Shown here: piece by piece, positions 60,998-64,000 of the stretch
Layout of the letters: every line of letters starts with the position of its first letter
How positions within the stretch are numbered: the first letter of the stretch is position 1
Source of the DNA: Fen-1258 sp964441505
GTDB lineage: Bacteria > Bacteroidota > Ignavibacteria > Ignavibacteriales > Melioribacteraceae
Assembly (NCBI GenBank): GCA_964441505.1
Contig: CAYTUV010000011.1
Location: forward strand, 1-64,000
DNA length: 64,000 nucleotides
Reading direction: 5' to 3'
Program-made: the position numbers and the translations under genes
The notes under the pieces: generated by a model
The model's input: the letters and a program-made list of their open reading frames with translations, nothing else
Database searches by the model: none
Told to the model about the DNA's origin: nothing

Positions 60998-63049
60998 TTA
61001 TTTATTTTGATTCCATTTAAAAATTACCAGAGTAATATCATCATGTTGAGCATGATTTTTAGAGAACACAGTAAGTTCTCTCATTAGATTATTCGAGATC
61101 AGATCCAGATCCATATTGCAGTTTTTCAAAATCGAAGAATCTAATCTGTCATATCCAAAATCATCTTCCAAATTATTTTTAGCTTCCGGAATACCATCCG
61201 AATAACAAATAACAATATCATTATTCTTCAATTGAATTTCCATTTCTTTTATTGATGCGGCAAAACCCGTTGTGAAATCTAGTCCAAGTCCTATGCCTGC
61301 CGGCTGCATCCTTTCAATTTTATCTCCGCTGCAAATATGAATTGGTGTGTGTCCGGCTCTTGCAAAATTAAGAACTCCTGTCTTCTTGTTGATCACACCA
61401 TAAATGGCAGTCACAAAACTCTTTCTCTCCAGACTGCATTTAAGAATATTATTTACATTTATTAGAAGTTCACGGGGATTAAAAATTAATTTCGACAGGG
61501 ATTCAAAAATTCCTTTTACTTCAGCCATAATAAATGCAGCGCTGATTCCTTTACCAGAAACATCCGCCACAACGAATCCTAATCTGTCTTTGTCTAATTC
61601 AAAGAAATCGTAATAGTCGCCGCCTACCTCAAAAGCCGGAACAAAGAGTGCCGAGATGTGAAGTTGATCTGAACTTGGGATTGTAGTTGGAAGAATTTTT
61701 CTTTGTATATCACGCGCCACATCGAATTCTTTTTCCAGCCGCTCTTTTTCGATCGATTCTTTAATAAGTTTTGCATTTTCCAAAGCAACGGATGCAAAAT
61801 CGGCAAATGCCCCAATGGATTTGATTTCATCAGCATTAAAACTGGAATCATGCTGACGTGCAGTGAACAAGTATCCGTTAATGGTATTGTGAACTTTGAG
61901 TGGCGCTACTGCAATTGATTTGAAATTGAAAGTCCGTACGTCGTTTTTTATTGCCACTTTTATGGCCTCTGGATGAATGATAGTAACATCAAATATTTCA
62001 TAATCTTCCGATTCAAGTATCACTTTGGTAATTTTATCAGCCTCAACAAATCCAATATTCAGAACTGAATTAAGTTCAATTTCATCATTCACCTTCGTAA
62101 CCAACCATGCCGCCTCGGTATTACATACTTTCGTTGTGGTCGATGTAATTGTTTCTGCAAGTTCTTTGAAATCGAAAACCTGTGTAATCAATTTAGTTAG
62201 ATCCATCAAAGATGAAACTTCCTCTACTTTATGGTCAAATGCCTCTGCAGTAGGAAGATGAAAAAGAGTGGTGAAGAATATTACTCCAAAATTTATGGTA
62301 CCGTAAATCATTAACAAATCTATAAACGTGTGAAGTCCGGGAGAGAAAGCATATAAAAGCTGACGGACTATATTATTCTCAATTACAATTGCATAGTTCA
62401 TACCAAATAGAATCGACAGAACAATTGAGATGATAAGCAAATAATATTTCTGCTTCTTTGTTAAAAACGCAATCCAGGAAACACGCAGAGAGTTAAGAAA
62501 TATTAAGACAATTGTAACAACATAAAAGGCATCTTTCGGATAGTCGAAGTTCGAATCAAATTTGACAAGAATATTTGAGAAATAACTCAAAGCAAAAAAC
62601 ACCAGCATCGTGTTGAAGTAAGTACTCGGATCTTTTTTCTGTCGTAGAAAAAACAGTTCCCGGAAAGTTGAAAAGATGTAAACAATTGCGCCTATAAAAA
62701 CGAAAGTAAGAAGGACTGAAAATAGAGAATTAAAAAATCCAACTCCGTTACTGTTTCCGGGTGTACCTAATAAAGCCTTAACAACCGAAACAATAAAAAA
62801 GATAAGCGCAGCAAGTATGCCTGCATTTAATACTAATGAAAATGGTGAATCAACTTTGGAATTTAAAAATCGATAGATGTAATTATATGAGAGGAAAACA
62901 GTAAGGAATACAAGGATTTCGCCGCATATGAAAAGAATTGTCGAATCATGTTGTGGAAATAATAGATTGAATAAAAAAAGTAAAATAGAAACGAGTATTG
63001 TATTCTCGAGACCACGGGAATTTGTCAATATTTTTATTCTGTCACGCAT
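60998..63049 (-). CDS. Membrane-bound PP2C (SpoIIE-type) phosphatase with GAF domain
   Basis: The 683-residue protein begins with about eight membrane helices (about 15-270), then a GAF domain (about 285-435), a linker (IEKERLEKEFDVARDIQRKI) and a SpoIIE phosphatase domain with GGDYYDFFEL, VADVSGKGISAAFIMA and YSDGIPEAKNNL. It lacks the PDZ domain of the 855-residue paralogue and differs in its membrane part, so it likely responds to another signal. It is the first phosphatase of the cluster, followed by STAS and HATPase genes. Confidence 0.86.
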   Translation of the reverse strand: MRDRIKILTNSRGLENTILVSILLFLFNLLFPQHDSTILFICGEILVFLTVFLSYNYIYRFLNSKVDSPFSLVLNAGILAALIFFIVSVVKALLGTPGNSNGVGFFNSLFSVLLTFVFIGAIVYIFSTFRELFFLRQKKDPSTYFNTMLVFFALSYFSNILVKFDSNFDYPKDAFYVVTIVLIFLNSLRVSWIAFLTKKQKYYLLIISIVLSILFGMNYAIVIENNIVRQLLYAFSPGLHTFIDLLMIYGTINFGVIFFTTLFHLPTAEAFDHKVEEVSSLMDLTKLITQVFDFKELAETITSTTTKVCNTEAAWLVTKVNDEIELNSVLNIGFVEADKITKVILESEDYEIFDVTIIHPEAIKVAIKNDVRTFNFKSIAVAPLKVHNTINGYLFTARQHDSSFNADEIKSIGAFADFASVALENAKLIKESIEKERLEKEFDVARDIQRKILPTTIPSSDQLHISALFVPAFEVGGDYYDFFELDKDRLGFVVADVSGKGISAAFIMAEVKGIFESLSKLIFNPRELLINVNNILKCSLERKSFVTAIYGVINKKTGVLNFARAGHTPIHICSGDKIERMQPAGIGLGLDFTTGFAASIKEMEIQLKNNDIVICYSDGIPEAKNNLEDDFGYDRLDSSILKNCNMDLDLISNNLMRELTVFSKNHAQHDDITLVIFKWNQNK

Positions 63050-63134
63050 TATGTTTGATTACCATCTTTAATACGCTCTGTGGGATTTACAGGATATTTT
63101 ATCTGACTGATGAAACTGACATTTAGGGACGCTC

Positions 63135-64000
63135 TTATTTCAGAGTATCAACTTTAACTTTGCTCTTCTTCTTCTTGAAGTCCTTTGTAGCCCGAAGCAT
63201 ATCTTCCTGTATTTTTTTCTTTAGTGAGTCTTTCATATATGGATTAAATAATTTTGAAAGGGAGTCCATTTGAGCGCCAAATTTCTCCCAATCCTGTCCG
63301 CCTGTTTTTGCAAGCATCTCCATAGTCTTATTTACAATTTCGTAAGGATTAATGATAGTTTCCGGCGATTCAGGGATTCTGGGTCGGCCTGAATTTTTAG
63401 AATCGAATCTACCTAGTTCGAAATGAAGCGAGATTTTTTTCATTTTACTAGCTGCTTCATTTAACTTAACTCTGACTTTTTCATTAATTGACTTTGCCAA
63501 CTCCATCGATTCGACGGGAACCACAACTTTGAAAAAATTTGAATCAGTATTGAAAGAGATGGCAGTGGGTGGTACTATATTTCTACCCGAAAGAGTTGCG
63601 TGTGATCCTTCATACTCAATCTCTAGATTTGGCACAGATGGACTAATCTCTAATTTATCTTTTTCAATAGCACTTAAGTGTTTATTAAATTTTTCCTGAT
63701 CCCATTTGAAATATGAACGAGCAACGGTGTCGGGAGTTATTAGAAGATATTCATTCTGCGAAATTTTTTTGGCAGACGAGATTATATTGGCAAATTCATT
63801 TTTATCATGATAGTTAAAATTCTCTGCAAACAGATCTTTAGATTTGGCCTGATTAATTTTCTGCGCAAAGGTGACTAAATCAGCAAGAACAGCCTGCTGA
63901 AGCTCACCCAACTTTGGATTTACAGCATAGGTATTTTTTTCGTTTACTAAAATTGATGAGTAGATTTCTTTCTTATATGAATTAAGAATTGAATCGGCCT
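63135..64000 (-). CDS. Unidentified protein, N-terminus beyond the window
   Basis: The frame is open from the stop at 63135 to the window edge, with at least 288 codons visible; a TTG at 63911 is internal, since readable codons (SILVNEKNTYAVNPKLGEL) continue upstream of it. The product is charged and helical, with a Lys-rich tail (ATKDFKKKKSKVKVDTLK) and no membrane helix in the visible part. I do not recognise the family. It lies 85 nt upstream of the first phosphatase gene on the same strand, so it may belong to the same transcript. Confidence 0.7.
   Translation of the reverse strand, partial: ADSILNSYKKEIYSSILVNEKNTYAVNPKLGELQQAVLADLVTFAQKINQAKSKDLFAENFNYHDKNEFANIISSAKKISQNEYLLITPDTVARSYFKWDQEKFNKHLSAIEKDKLEISPSVPNLEIEYEGSHATLSGRNIVPPTAISFNTDSNFFKVVVPVESMELAKSINEKVRVKLNEAASKMKKISLHFELGRFDSKNSGRPRIPESPETIINPYEIVNKTMEMLAKTGGQDWEKFGAQMDSLSKLFNPYMKDSLKKKIQEDMLRATKDFKKKKSKVKVDTLK

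Noticed and set aside
1..64000. CRISPR arrays, tRNA/rRNA genes, phage or transposase genes
   Set aside because: I looked through all gaps on both strands and saw no regularly spaced repeats, cloverleaf sequences or mobile-element proteins.

Overview
The window is a 64 kb chromosomal stretch from an AT-rich, Gram-negative bacterium that looks like a member of the Bacteroidota/Chlorobiota/Ignavibacteriota group. This placement is inferred from the split heptose genes rfaE1/rfaE2, the outer-membrane biogenesis proteins, and several promoters of the Bacteroidota form (TTG, 20 nt, TAnnTTTG). It contains no rRNA, tRNA, CRISPR array, transposase or phage gene that I can see. Gene content is mostly housekeeping with a small accessory-looking patch near 28.4-29.4 kb.

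Layout. 1-0.58 kb is non-coding with a dispersed palindrome. 0.58-13.05 kb (+) is a tight envelope/RNA cluster: beta-propeller protein, rfaE1, rfaE2, a TamB-like translocation protein, RNase R, and a large exported protease/propeller/beta-barrel protein. 13.1-14.1 kb holds an FmdB zinc ribbon protein and an LppM-like lipoprotein, diverging. 14.4-18.4 kb (+) is a translation cluster: prs, rplY, pth, rpsF, ssb, rpsR, rplI. secD and secF follow, ending at a strong terminator. 21.9-29.4 kb holds transport and accessory genes: a CorC/HlyC protein, an NSS transporter with a 37-residue MetS-like subunit, nhaA, an acetyltransferase-nitrilase fusion, and two small membrane proteins flanking an attC-like site. 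29.6-32.8 kb encodes an exported Ntn-hydrolase-like protein.

From 32.8 kb to the end everything reads on the minus strand. An SPFH protein, a 1872-residue fusion and gltB form one apparent transcription unit. The fusion carries a degenerate aminotransferase domain, an intact aminotransferase domain and a PEP-carboxylase-like domain. If active, it would link PEP, oxaloacetate and aspartate, with GltB supplying the glutamate amino donor. This is the least familiar system in the window. Next comes a complete branched-chain amino-acid operon, ilvD-ilvB-ilvN-ilvC-leuB-leuA-leuC-leuD-cimA. It has a clear promoter about 295 nt upstream of ilvD and a 55-codon Ile/Leu-rich ORF between promoter and ilvD, which suggests attenuation. 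CimA gives a pyruvate route to 2-oxobutyrate, so isoleucine synthesis need not depend on threonine deaminase.

55.9-63.0 kb is a partner-switching signalling module: three SpoIIE-type PP2C phosphatases with different sensor parts, one STAS antagonist and one HATPase kinase/anti-sigma protein, but no sigma factor. The window ends inside an unidentified minus-strand gene whose 5' end lies beyond base 64000. All functional calls rest on reading the sequence and on family knowledge; no searches were run.
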